NCBI RefSeq assembly: GCF_041538045.1
Contig: NZ_JBGOSE010000002.1
Coordinates: 1 to 64,000, forward strand
Direction: 5' to 3'
DNA: 64,000 nucleotides
Source: Aliiglaciecola sp041538045
Lineage (GTDB): Bacteria; Pseudomonadota; Gammaproteobacteria; Enterobacterales; Alteromonadaceae
Positions within the stretch are counted from its first letter, which is position 1; each line of letters begins with the position of its first letter. Under the pieces are notes generated by a model. The model ran no database searches, had not been told where the DNA came from, and saw nothing but the letters and a program-made list of their open reading frames with translations. A program made the translations under genes and the position numbers. Positions 9,522-18,334 of the stretch are shown piece after piece.

Positions 9522-10733
9522 ATGCCGAAGCAATGCGATTACCTGATTTACAATGTTCAAATTGCCACTATGCTAGATGGTTCCGAGCCCTACGGGACCA
9601 TAGAGAATGGCTGTGTAGCAATCGATAATGGCAGCATTATCTATGTTGGAGAGATGGACAATTGTGAGGTTACTCCATTAACTAAATTCGACGGTGGTGG
9701 AAACTGGTTATTACCTGGCTTTGTGGATTGCCATACCCATTTGGTTTACGCCGGTGATCGTGCCAATGAATTTGAAATGCGCCTCAATGGCCAGAGTTAT
9801 CAACAAATTGCAGAGCAAGGCGGTGGCATAAAAAGTACCGTTAATGCCACACGAAAAGCCAGCCCCGAAGCTTTGCTAGCGTCGGCAATCGCCAGAGCCA
9901 CAGCATTAATCCATGAAGGGGTAAGTACCTTAGAAGTGAAATCTGGATACGGCTTAGATTTAGATACCGAAATAAAAATGCTGCAAGTGGCGAATACCTT
10001 AGGTACTGAATTACCGCTGAATATTCGTACAACTTATTTAGGTGCCCATGCCTTACCGCTTGAATACGCTGGCGATCCCGAGGGTTATATTGACTTCGTT
10101 TGTCATCAGGTAATGCCTAAGGTCAGTGAACTAAGCTTAGCGGATAGTGTGGATGTATTTTGTGAAAGCATCGGTTTTTCACCCGCCCAATGTGAACGAG
10201 TCTTCAAGACAGCAAAGAACCTTGGCCTCAATGTGAAAGCCCATGTTGAACAACTTAGTGACTTAAAAGGCGCGAAATTAGCCTGTGACTATCACGCTTT
10301 GTCAGTTGATCATATTGAATATCTCACTTCTGAAGATGTTGTTTACCTTAAACAATCCAATACGGTGGCGGTATTACTTCCTGGTGCTTTCTATTTTTTA
10401 AAAGAAACCCAAAAGCCGCCCATTGAAGCGTTAAGGGCTCAGCAAGTACCCATGGCAGTGGCCACCGACTTGAATCCTGGCAGTTCACCCATTGCCTCCA
10501 TACTTACCTGTGCCAACATGGCCTGTGTATTATTTGAGTTAACCCCAGAAGAAGCCTTAAAAGGCATAACAGTGCATGCTGCCAAAGCGTTAGGGTTAGA
10601 TGATAGGGGGATAATCAAAGCTGGTTGTCGAGCAGACTTATGTTTATGGGATATCTCCCATCCAGCCCAACTTGTATATGGGATCAATCAATATAACCCC
10701 ATCAAAAGATGGTTTGGAGGCCAACTTGTTTAG
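9522..10733 (+). CDS. hutI: imidazolonepropionase
   Basis: Third step of histidine degradation: 4-imidazolone-5-propanoate to N-formimino-L-glutamate. A 403-residue amidohydrolase-superfamily enzyme. The metal-binding HxH is at residues 71-73 in LLPGFVDCHTHLVYAGDRAN, and the late motif VATDLNPGSSP is typical of HutI. It begins the rightward arm of the hut locus, and its stop codon overlaps the likely start of hutG. Confidence 0.97.
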   Translation: MPKQCDYLIYNVQIATMLDGSEPYGTIENGCVAIDNGSIIYVGEMDNCEVTPLTKFDGGGNWLLPGFVDCHTHLVYAGDRANEFEMRLNGQSYQQIAEQGGGIKSTVNATRKASPEALLASAIARATALIHEGVSTLEVKSGYGLDLDTEIKMLQVANTLGTELPLNIRTTYLGAHALPLEYAGDPEGYIDFVCHQVMPKVSELSLADSVDVFCESIGFSPAQCERVFKTAKNLGLNVKAHVEQLSDLKGAKLACDYHALSVDHIEYLTSEDVVYLKQSNTVAVLLPGAFYFLKETQKPPIEALRAQQVPMAVATDLNPGSSPIASILTCANMACVLFELTPEEALKGITVHAAKALGLDDRGIIKAGCRADLCLWDISHPAQLVYGINQYNPIKRWFGGQLV

Positions 10734-11706
10734 TCAAAACTCATGGTTTCATTGGATAGGAAGAGTTGACAGCGACGGTGGCAGTAAAAGCCTTCGTTGG
10801 CATCAGGTGATTGAACAAACCACAGCGCAAACCGATATCGCGCTATTGGGGTTCAACAGCGATCTTGGTGTGGCAGTGAATAAAGGTAGAGTGGGTTCCA
10901 AAGACGGGCCAAACGCCATTCGCAGCAGTCTTTGCAGTTTGGCATGGCATTTAGAGCAATCCATCAAAGATTTAGGCAATGTTGAGGCAAAAACCAACCT
11001 TGCAGCAGCGCAACATAAGTATGCCCAGCAAATTAATGGCGCATTGAATTCGTCTGGCTTTGTTATTGGCTTGGGCGGCGGGCATGAAATCGCTCTGGCC
11101 AGTTATACTGGCTTACGCAATTATCTTCAGGCGAAAAACAAACGAAAAATTGGCATTATAAATTTTGATGCGCACTTTGATCTGCGTATACCAGCACCAG
11201 ATCCAAGCTCTGGCACGCCTTTTTACCAAATTGCAGATACTTGCCATCAGCATGCTGAAGCATTTCATTACATTTGTTTAGGAGTGGCTAAAGCGGCCAA
11301 TACGCAAGTGTTGTTTGACTGCGCCAATAGTCTACAAGTGGAGTATTTATTGGATGAGGACTGTCAGCAACATGCCGATATAGCGCGGGCCAAAGAAATG
11401 ATAATGCCTATGCTAAACGCGGTGGACGAAGTTTATCTGACTGTTTGTTTGGATGCTTTCCCTGCAGCATTAGCACCAGGTGTAAGTGCGCCCAGTGCTC
11501 TGGGGATCCCTGTTACTTTTGTCATTTCAATTATGCGTTGGTTAAGTGCCCAACAGGCTGATTTGAATTTTAACTGGCGCTTGATGGATATTGCAGAACT
11601 GAATCCAAAATTTGATATGGATTCTCGAACCGCTAAATTAGCGGCTCGTATCCTATTTGAATCCGTTCATGCAAAAGCCCAAGGTGACGACTTAACAAAC
11701 GTTTAA
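10726..11706 (+). CDS. hutG: formimidoylglutamase (arginase/ureohydrolase family)
   Basis: Last step of the direct hut route: N-formimino-L-glutamate to glutamate plus formamide. The ureohydrolase motifs GLGGGHE and INFDAHFDLR supply metal ligands, and APGVSAPSALG is typical of HutG. I choose a TTG start at 10726 because GGAGG lies exactly five bases upstream and the 326-residue product has the usual length. An ATG at 10678 is possible but lacks a ribosome binding site. Oddly, the later metal motif reads TVCLDAFP, with Cys where ureohydrolases usually have the first Asp of DxD. The start overlaps the hutI stop. Confidence 0.92.
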   Translation: MFSQNSWFHWIGRVDSDGGSKSLRWHQVIEQTTAQTDIALLGFNSDLGVAVNKGRVGSKDGPNAIRSSLCSLAWHLEQSIKDLGNVEAKTNLAAAQHKYAQQINGALNSSGFVIGLGGGHEIALASYTGLRNYLQAKNKRKIGIINFDAHFDLRIPAPDPSSGTPFYQIADTCHQHAEAFHYICLGVAKAANTQVLFDCANSLQVEYLLDEDCQQHADIARAKEMIMPMLNAVDEVYLTVCLDAFPAALAPGVSAPSALGIPVTFVISIMRWLSAQQADLNFNWRLMDIAELNPKFDMDSRTAKLAARILFESVHAKAQGDDLTNV

Positions 11707-11715
11707 AAGCATTGT

Positions 11716-12924
11716 TTAATTTAAGTTTTGTAAATACCAGTCTGCAACTAACTGGCGCTCTGCATCGGTCATTTTGGTTTTATTTAAAAATGGCATGTCA
11801 CGTGTTACAAATACCCGTTGATAGATAACACTCAATTTGTTTTCAACATCTTTCCAATCATCCATCACCAATCCCAGGGGAGGTGAAGGGAACATCTCAT
11901 CGGTGGGGTTGGTTGAATGACAAGATAAACAATGTTTATTTAATACCTCTTTTACTTGCTGCTGAGTCACCAGCGCAGTTTCTTGTTTTGCTTCGTCGGT
12001 GTTATTTACTTGGGTGGTCAGCATATTCGGTGCTGACACCCAAATCGCAATTGCCAACATAGCCACAGCACCGCTGATTAAGATTGACGGCTTAACCACA
12101 CCTAGATGTTTTAAATTAAAAAAGTGTCTAATCCAAGCCGACACCACACAAAGCGCGATTAACACTAACCAGTTATGCTGATGCAAATAGGTCATGGGAT
12201 AGTGGTTGCTGATCATGATAAACAGGATCGGTAGGGTGAGGTAATTGTTGTGTACTGAACGTAACTTAGCTTTTTCTCCCCAACTAGGATCAACCGCTTG
12301 TTTATTCTTCACGGCATCAACCATAGCTCTTTGTGAAGGCATAATTTGTAAAAATACATTGGCAACCATAATGGTCCCAATGAGCGCACCCACATGGATA
12401 TAAGCCCCGCGGCCGCTAAACCATTGAGTGGCCAACCAAGCAGTAAGGGTTAATAGCAGTAGTAGAAAGACCGCAAAAACCAGCGGATTTTTTGCCAAAG
12501 GGCTACGACAAGCCACTTCGTAAATTAGCATGCCACCAAATATTAAACCTAGTCCCATTAATATGGCTTGGGTTTCAGTCAACTCCATCACATTGGGGTC
12601 GATTAAAAATGCTGAGGCACCAAAATAATAGACTAGGATGAGTAAACTGAAGCCACTTATCCAGGTGGTGTAGGCTTCCCATTTAAACCAGTGCAAGGTT
12701 TCAGGCATTTTCTCAGGGCCATATTGGTATTTGGCCACTTCGTAAAAACCACCACCATGTACGGCCCAAAGGTCGCCTTTAATACCTTTATCCTTTTTCC
12801 AATCTGGTGGCGCTTGTAAGTTATTATCCAGCCAAATAAAATAAAAGGAAGCGCCAATCCACGCAACGCCTGCGATAACGTGAAACCATCGTATAAACAG
12901 TGATACCCAGTCCATCCAAACCAT
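11716..12924 (-). CDS. puuD: membrane-bound urate hydroxylase PuuD with C-terminal cytochrome c
   Basis: Oxidises urate to 5-hydroxyisourate at the inner membrane, passing electrons to the respiratory chain without forming H2O2. A 402-residue protein. The N-terminal part holds about eight membrane helices beginning WVSLFIRWFHVIAGVAWIGA. It is followed by a cytochrome c domain with a single CLSCH haem site near residue 335. It is the last gene of the leftward xdhABC-uraD-uraH-guaD-puuD operon, directly after guaD, with AGGAG seven bases before the ATG. No soluble uricase (UOX or HpxO type) is present, which supports this role. Confidence 0.9.
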   Translation of the reverse strand: MVWMDWVSLFIRWFHVIAGVAWIGASFYFIWLDNNLQAPPDWKKDKGIKGDLWAVHGGGFYEVAKYQYGPEKMPETLHWFKWEAYTTWISGFSLLILVYYFGASAFLIDPNVMELTETQAILMGLGLIFGGMLIYEVACRSPLAKNPLVFAVFLLLLLTLTAWLATQWFSGRGAYIHVGALIGTIMVANVFLQIMPSQRAMVDAVKNKQAVDPSWGEKAKLRSVHNNYLTLPILFIMISNHYPMTYLHQHNWLVLIALCVVSAWIRHFFNLKHLGVVKPSILISGAVAMLAIAIWVSAPNMLTTQVNNTDEAKQETALVTQQQVKEVLNKHCLSCHSTNPTDEMFPSPPLGLVMDDWKDVENKLSVIYQRVFVTRDMPFLNKTKMTDAERQLVADWYLQNLN

Positions 12925-14253
12925 TTAATTGCTCCTAGTGGGTTGTTTAAATACCGCTTTGCCGGCGATATAAGTGGCTTCAGTTGTGCGTTCATCTGCT
13001 AACATACTCAAAGCAAACAAAACATCAGAGGGCAGCTCGACAGTGCCTTCTGAAAGTAACGAATCTGTTCTTATTTCACTCAGTTGGCTAAATTTAGGAT
13101 CTAACACCACAAAATCAGCGTGGCTACCTGGGTTTAAATTCCCAATACTATGCTCTAAATCTAGGGCAGCGGCGGTGCCTTGGGTCATCATGTAAAGGCC
13201 ACTTAATGCCGAAAGTTTACAATGATTGAGCTGACAAACTTTATACGCATCCCCTAAGGTTCTTAGCATATTAAACGAAGTTCCAGCACCCACGTCGGTG
13301 GCTAACGCCACGTTCACCGATGATTGCCTAGCTTTGTCGAGGTTAAATAAACCACTGCCTAAAAATAAGTTTGAAGACGGACAAAAGGCAATGGTAGCTT
13401 CTGTTTGGGCAAGTAAATCCCATTCCGCTTGCTGCAAATGAATACAATGTCCAAATACGCTGCCTTTTCTGACTAAATGATGATGATCGTATACATCTAA
13501 ATAGTGTTGATGTTGCGGATAAAGCTCTTTGACCCAAGCAATTTCATGGGTATTTTCAGACAAATGGGTTTGAATATATACATCGTCGTATTGTTGCGCT
13601 AATTCACCCAAGGCGGCCAACTGACCTTCAGTACTGGTAGGTGCAAATCTTGGGGTTAATGCATACTTAGTGCGATTTTTATTGTGCCATTTGTCAATTA
13701 ATTCAGCGCTGTCTTGTTGTGCTGAAGTAGGACAGTCTTGCAAGTCTTCAGGACAATTTCGGTCCATACAGACTTTACCAGCAATTAACGCCATTGAATG
13801 AGCCGTTGCCGCACTAAAAAGTGCATCTGTGGCTTGTTTATGGACACTAGAATACACCATGGCTGTGGTGGTGCCGTTGCAAAATAACTGAGTTAAAAAT
13901 AGTTCTGCCATGGCGTGGGCATAATCGTGGTTTTGAAACTTGGTTTCAGTGGGAAACGTGAAGTTTTGCAACCACTGCAGTAACTGTTCACCGTAACTGG
14001 CTATCATTTCGGTTTGTGGGAAATGTAAATGGCTATCAATGAAACCGGGTAACAACAACTTACCTTGATAGTCAGTAATAGGTAATGTCGAATATTCCTC
14101 AGGTAACGCTGAATAATTCCCAATGGCGGATATTTTATCGTTACGCGTAACCAAATATCCATCTTTAAAATACGTATAACTCTCGTCTGGAGAGTCCGTG
14201 GTTACTGGGAAGTGGAGAATACTACTGCGAAATACTTGTAGGTCTGAACTCAT
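12925..14253 (-). CDS. guaD: guanine deaminase
   Basis: Converts guanine to xanthine plus ammonia in the cytoplasm. A 442-residue amidohydrolase. LLPGFIDSHLHFPQTEMIAS holds the zinc HxH together with the family-specific PQTEMIASYGEQLLQWL region. TQTHLSENTHEIAW-like and FGHCIHL segments supply the later histidines, and ALATDVGAGTSFNML the catalytic Asp. It directly precedes puuD and follows uraH by six bases, so it feeds xanthine into XdhAB within the same operon. Confidence 0.94.
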   Translation of the reverse strand: MSSDLQVFRSSILHFPVTTDSPDESYTYFKDGYLVTRNDKISAIGNYSALPEEYSTLPITDYQGKLLLPGFIDSHLHFPQTEMIASYGEQLLQWLQNFTFPTETKFQNHDYAHAMAELFLTQLFCNGTTTAMVYSSVHKQATDALFSAATAHSMALIAGKVCMDRNCPEDLQDCPTSAQQDSAELIDKWHNKNRTKYALTPRFAPTSTEGQLAALGELAQQYDDVYIQTHLSENTHEIAWVKELYPQHQHYLDVYDHHHLVRKGSVFGHCIHLQQAEWDLLAQTEATIAFCPSSNLFLGSGLFNLDKARQSSVNVALATDVGAGTSFNMLRTLGDAYKVCQLNHCKLSALSGLYMMTQGTAAALDLEHSIGNLNPGSHADFVVLDPKFSQLSEIRTDSLLSEGTVELPSDVLFALSMLADERTTEATYIAGKAVFKQPTRSN

Positions 14254-14259
14254 ATGCGA

Positions 14260-14583
14260 TTAACTGCCTCGGTAACTACTAAAACCGTATGGGGAGATCA
14301 GCAAAGGCACGTGATAGTGACCCCCATCTTCAGGCAAGGTAAAATTGACATCCACAAAAGGGTAGAAACTTTCGCCGTGTTTGGCGACTAAATAGGCTTC
14401 AACAGAAAAGCGCAGTTGATAGTTTCCGGCAACAAACTGCGTATTGGCCCATTGATTACAACGACCATCATTATCGGTTTGCGCGTGAACAATTGTGCCA
14501 TCAGGGGTGGTCAGTTGTAATGCTAAGTTGGCCACTGGTTTTCCTGCTGCCGTGTCGAGTACGTGACTAGATAAGCTATTCAT
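14260..14583 (-). CDS. uraH: 5-hydroxyisourate hydrolase
   Basis: Hydrolyses 5-hydroxyisourate to OHCU, the step after PuuD. A 107-residue transthyretin-like protein. It begins SLSSHVLDTAAGKPVANL and ends with the diagnostic YRGS tetrapeptide, which separates true hydrolases from transthyretin. There is no signal peptide, so it is cytoplasmic. It sits between uraD and guaD with 15- and 6-base gaps. Confidence 0.96.
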   Translation of the reverse strand: MNSLSSHVLDTAAGKPVANLALQLTTPDGTIVHAQTDNDGRCNQWANTQFVAGNYQLRFSVEAYLVAKHGESFYPFVDVNFTLPEDGGHYHVPLLISPYGFSSYRGS

Positions 14584-14598
14584 AAATTTATTCTCTGT

Positions 14599-15105
14599 TT
14601 AGGCGGTTAGGCCTTTGTCTATTCTTATTAAAGCGATTTTTAATTGTTGTTGTGCGGCTAATGCAATTTCAGTTTTAGTATCGTTATGAATGCGCTCTTT
14701 AATTGCTGCCAGCATGGCTTCGGCACTTTGCCCAGTGGCACAAATAATGAAAATAAAATGGTTTTTTTCAAGGTACAGGTGATTGAGACGGTGAAGCTCC
14801 TGTAAGACTTTAGGATCTGCGCCTATGGCACTGGCTTGTTCTTGTTCTGCTAAGCCAGATGTATTGGCATATTTAGCTTCTAAGGTTTTAATATCACCAA
14901 TCATTGGGTGGGCTTTAAATGCTTCTAGATAATCTTCTTCGGTTAACGATGGCCATTTCTCGGTTGCGATTTTTTTTATCTGTTCAAGGGACGTGAAAGG
15001 ACGGGATTGCGCCATGAACGTTGACCAAGTTGTAGATTCACAACAACTTTTAAACCATTGGTAAGCTTCGGTTTCTGATAATGCATTGAGTTCATCTAAG
15101 CTCAT
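14599..15105 (-). CDS. uraD: OHCU decarboxylase
   Basis: Decarboxylates 2-oxo-4-hydroxy-4-carboxy-5-ureidoimidazoline to S-allantoin. A 168-residue all-helical protein with the family motif FKAHPMIGDIKTLEAKY (catalytic His of HP) and FIFIICATGQSAEAML. The start is at 15105, where ATGA overlaps the xdhC stop by four bases, a classic coupling arrangement. A longer frame upstream would add eleven atypical residues. Confidence 0.95.
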   Translation of the reverse strand: MSLDELNALSETEAYQWFKSCCESTTWSTFMAQSRPFTSLEQIKKIATEKWPSLTEEDYLEAFKAHPMIGDIKTLEAKYANTSGLAEQEQASAIGADPKVLQELHRLNHLYLEKNHFIFIICATGQSAEAMLAAIKERIHNDTKTEIALAAQQQLKIALIRIDKGLTA

Positions 15106-15956
15106 AATAATTTCGCAATTTCCTTGGTTTGTAACCATGCCGCTTGGCTATTTTGAGTTACGTTTGATTGGTGTTTATTGAGTAAATTAATAAGTTGTCC
15201 AGCAACGGACACCGCAACTTCAATGGGACGCTTTCCTGGAATGTCGGTCATGCCAATTGGGCAAACTAATTTTTCCAGCATGTGTTCGCTTATCCCATGG
15301 TTTGCTAAGCGTGTTTGAAAGCGTTTGGCTTTGGTTTGCGAACCGATTAAACCTAAATAATCAACATTCTCAATCTGTATTGCGGTATGAACCAAGTCAT
15401 AATCCAGTTGATGATCATGGGTCATCACCAATACAAAATTGGCGGCGTATTCAGCAAACGCATCAGTGCAATCATCAGCAATTATGGTAGTTACATTTGC
15501 CGGCAACTGCATTTGTGATTTATCCACCTGATCAAACATTTCTTGTCGTGAATCTACCCAGATGATACTCAACGGAAGCTGAGAAATTATTGGTACTAAT
15601 GCTTGTGCTACATGACCTGCACCAAAAATCATCAATTGATTGACGTGTTGGCAAAATACCTCAAACAAGACATGGGTTGCACCGCCACAACATTGGGCTA
15701 ATTTAGCGCCTAGGGGGAAGTATTCTACGTGTTGGTTTTGAGTTTTACTGGCCAGTAACTCCCGAGCTTTTTGAATCGATAAATGTTCCAACTGCCCGCC
15801 GCCGATAGTGTCAAACATGCGGTCTTCTGTGACCACCATTTTGGTGCCTTGGGGGCGAGGGGTTGACCCCACAGAGCCCATTACCGTAAGCACTACATAG
15901 GCTTTGGCGGTATTTTCACAATGCATTACCCCATCAAACCACTGATTTTTTAGCAT
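15102..15956 (-). CDS. xdhC: xanthine dehydrogenase accessory protein XdhC
   Basis: Inserts or sulfurates the molybdenum cofactor of xanthine dehydrogenase. A 284-residue protein with an N-terminal XdhC/CoxI domain (GSTPRPQGTKMVV, DTIGGGQLE) and a C-terminal Rossmann-type domain (MIFGAGHVAQALVPI, LIGSQTKAKRF). I place the start at the ATG at 15956, which overlaps the xdhB stop by seven bases and has an AGGA motif upstream; an upstream in-frame ATG would give a deep overlap. It lies between xdhB and uraD. Confidence 0.94.
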   Translation of the reverse strand: MLKNQWFDGVMHCENTAKAYVVLTVMGSVGSTPRPQGTKMVVTEDRMFDTIGGGQLEHLSIQKARELLASKTQNQHVEYFPLGAKLAQCCGGATHVLFEVFCQHVNQLMIFGAGHVAQALVPIISQLPLSIIWVDSRQEMFDQVDKSQMQLPANVTTIIADDCTDAFAEYAANFVLVMTHDHQLDYDLVHTAIQIENVDYLGLIGSQTKAKRFQTRLANHGISEHMLEKLVCPIGMTDIPGKRPIEVAVSVAGQLINLLNKHQSNVTQNSQAAWLQTKEIAKLL

Positions 15957-18334
15957 GATTTTGCATCCTGTGAAATGCTCATACTTTGACACGCTTTGAG
16001 AATTTTCTCAGGGGTAGCAGGGGTATCTAAATCGGGATCTAATGCATAGTCAGATAGGCTAGAAATGGCATCTTTAATTGCACACCAAACGGATATGGCT
16101 AACATTAACGGCGGTTCACCCACGGCTTTAGAGTTATAAATGGTATTTTCAGTATTGGCATGTGGGTATAGGTCAACATTGAACTCTCTAGGAGTATCAC
16201 CTATGGCTGGGATCTTATAGGTTGCCGGATTATTACTGATCAATTTACCGCTTTTATCCCACAATAATTCTTCCGTGGTTAACCATCCCATACCTTGGAT
16301 AAATCCACCTTCAATTTGACCAATATCGATTGCAGGGTTAAGACTGTTACCCACATCGTGGAGAATATCCACACGCTCAACTCGCATTTCACCGGTAAGG
16401 GTATCAATTAGCACTTCGCTGCATGATGCACCGTAGGCAAAGTAGAAAAACGGTCGCCCTTTACCGGTTTCACGATCATAGTGAATTTTCGGGGTTTGGT
16501 AGAAACCTGTGGTGGAAAGGGAAATACGCTCAAAATAAGCGGTTTGGATTAATTCCCCAAAGGGCAGCGTGAAATCATGCAAACAAACCTGCTGATCGAT
16601 AAATTTCACCTCATCGACACTCACTGTTTGCGGGGTCTCAGTGGTGTTTTGTTGAGCTGATTGTTTATTGAAAAGGTCAACCATCAACTCAGCTAACCTT
16701 TGTTTAATTTCAATACAGGCATTTTGAGCCGCTTTACCATTCATATCGGTACCGCTCGATGCCGCAGTCGGGGAGGTATTAGGCACTTTGTCGGTGCGTG
16801 TGGCCGTCACTTCTATTTTATCAATCGGCAAACCAAATTCATTGGCCACAATTTGACCCACTTTGGTATGTAAACCTTGGCCCATTTCGGTGCCACCATG
16901 GTTTATTTGAATACTGCCGTCTGTGTATATGTGCAGCAGTGCGCCTGCTTGATTGAGGTGTTTAGCGGTAAACGAGATACCAAATTTTACCGGCGTTAAG
17001 GCCAGACCTTTTTTAATAATAGGGCTGGACTGATTAAATTCCTGAATCTGCTTTCTACGTTGCCAGTAATCACTACTTTTTTCCAATTTTTCAATTAAGT
17101 CTGGCAAGACGTTTTGTCCAATTGGCATTCCGTAATGGGTATGCTCAACCCCTACGTTCTGATAAAAGTTGCGTTTTCTGGCGGTCAGCGGATCTAGGTT
17201 TGTATGCCGAGCAATTTTATCCAGCATATCTTCTGCAACAATCATCCCTTGGGGGCCACCAAAACCTCTAAACGCTGTGTGTGAGACTTTATTGGTTCTA
17301 CATCTATGTCCCACCACTTCTGTCTCACCTAGGTGATAGCCGTTGTCTACGTGGAACATGGCGCGATCCACTATGGCATCGGATAAATCGGGAGAGTGAC
17401 CACAATCGCCATTTATTTCAAACTCACTGGATTGAATTAATCCATCTTGATTAAAGTTCACCTTGTATTTATTGGTAAAAGGGTGGCGCTTACCTGTTAC
17501 TTGCATATCAAGCATTCGCGGTAAGCGGATTTTAACCGGTACCGATTGCCGTGATGCCAAAACGGCTGCAATACACGCCCATTGTGCAGCTTGGGTTTCT
17601 TTGCCGCCAAAACCACCGCCCATACGACGCATATCAACGGTTACTTTATTAATTGACACATCCAACACCTCGGCAACCAACTTCTGTACTTCACTTGGAT
17701 GCTGGCTAGAGGTATAGATCATCATGCGATCTTCTTCTTGTGGCACTGCCACAGACACTTGACCTTCTAAGTACAAATGTTCTTGTCCGCCCACATCTAA
17801 ACAGGAGGTGATCTGATGAAGATCTTGCGCTTCAAGTTTTGCAGACAATGTTTGTTGCATGGTATGGGCAGGGCGCACAAAGTCTTGCTGTTGGTGAGAT
17901 TCATCAGTGTTTAAGGTTGCTGGCGATTGCTTATAGGTAATTTCAGCATTTAGTACCGCTTGTCTAGCTAAGCGGGTTGAGGTGGCTAATACAGCAAAAA
18001 TCGCTTGCCCGTTAAAGCTAACTTTATCTTTGGTGAGTATGGGATCGCCTTTAAAAACTGGGCCTATGTCGGTATGACCGGGAATATCATCTACCGTAAT
18101 AACATCGACCACACCGAGGCTCGACTTCACCTTTGATAAGTCGATTTTTTGGATAGTTCCACAAGCTACTTTGCTGGTTCCTATGGCCGCATATAAGGTA
18201 TTCGCCGGCAGGTTTTTATCATCAACATAAATGGCACTGCCGGTAACATGGCGTTTAGCACTATCATGTTTACTTGAACTACCAATCTTTCCGCTGGGGC
18301 TATTATCTAATTCCAAATCAATGAGTTTACGCAT
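15950..18334 (-). CDS. xdhB: xanthine dehydrogenase molybdopterin-binding subunit
   Basis: Large subunit that hydroxylates hypoxanthine and xanthine to urate at the molybdenum cofactor. A 794-residue protein. Mo-pterin contacts lie in GGGFGGKETQAAQWACIAAV and AFRGFGGPQGM. The sequence KAVGEPPLMLA near the C-terminus carries the catalytic Glu. It overlaps xdhA by eight bases and xdhC by seven, consistent with coordinated production of the complex. Confidence 0.96.
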   Translation of the reverse strand: MRKLIDLELDNSPSGKIGSSSKHDSAKRHVTGSAIYVDDKNLPANTLYAAIGTSKVACGTIQKIDLSKVKSSLGVVDVITVDDIPGHTDIGPVFKGDPILTKDKVSFNGQAIFAVLATSTRLARQAVLNAEITYKQSPATLNTDESHQQQDFVRPAHTMQQTLSAKLEAQDLHQITSCLDVGGQEHLYLEGQVSVAVPQEEDRMMIYTSSQHPSEVQKLVAEVLDVSINKVTVDMRRMGGGFGGKETQAAQWACIAAVLASRQSVPVKIRLPRMLDMQVTGKRHPFTNKYKVNFNQDGLIQSSEFEINGDCGHSPDLSDAIVDRAMFHVDNGYHLGETEVVGHRCRTNKVSHTAFRGFGGPQGMIVAEDMLDKIARHTNLDPLTARKRNFYQNVGVEHTHYGMPIGQNVLPDLIEKLEKSSDYWQRRKQIQEFNQSSPIIKKGLALTPVKFGISFTAKHLNQAGALLHIYTDGSIQINHGGTEMGQGLHTKVGQIVANEFGLPIDKIEVTATRTDKVPNTSPTAASSGTDMNGKAAQNACIEIKQRLAELMVDLFNKQSAQQNTTETPQTVSVDEVKFIDQQVCLHDFTLPFGELIQTAYFERISLSTTGFYQTPKIHYDRETGKGRPFFYFAYGASCSEVLIDTLTGEMRVERVDILHDVGNSLNPAIDIGQIEGGFIQGMGWLTTEELLWDKSGKLISNNPATYKIPAIGDTPREFNVDLYPHANTENTIYNSKAVGEPPLMLAISVWCAIKDAISSLSDYALDPDLDTPATPEKILKACQSMSISQDAKSC

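Noticed and set aside
12657..12995. Minus-strand frame overlapping the puuD/guaD junction
   Set aside because: It overlaps both genes in another frame, and its composition does not look like a real protein.
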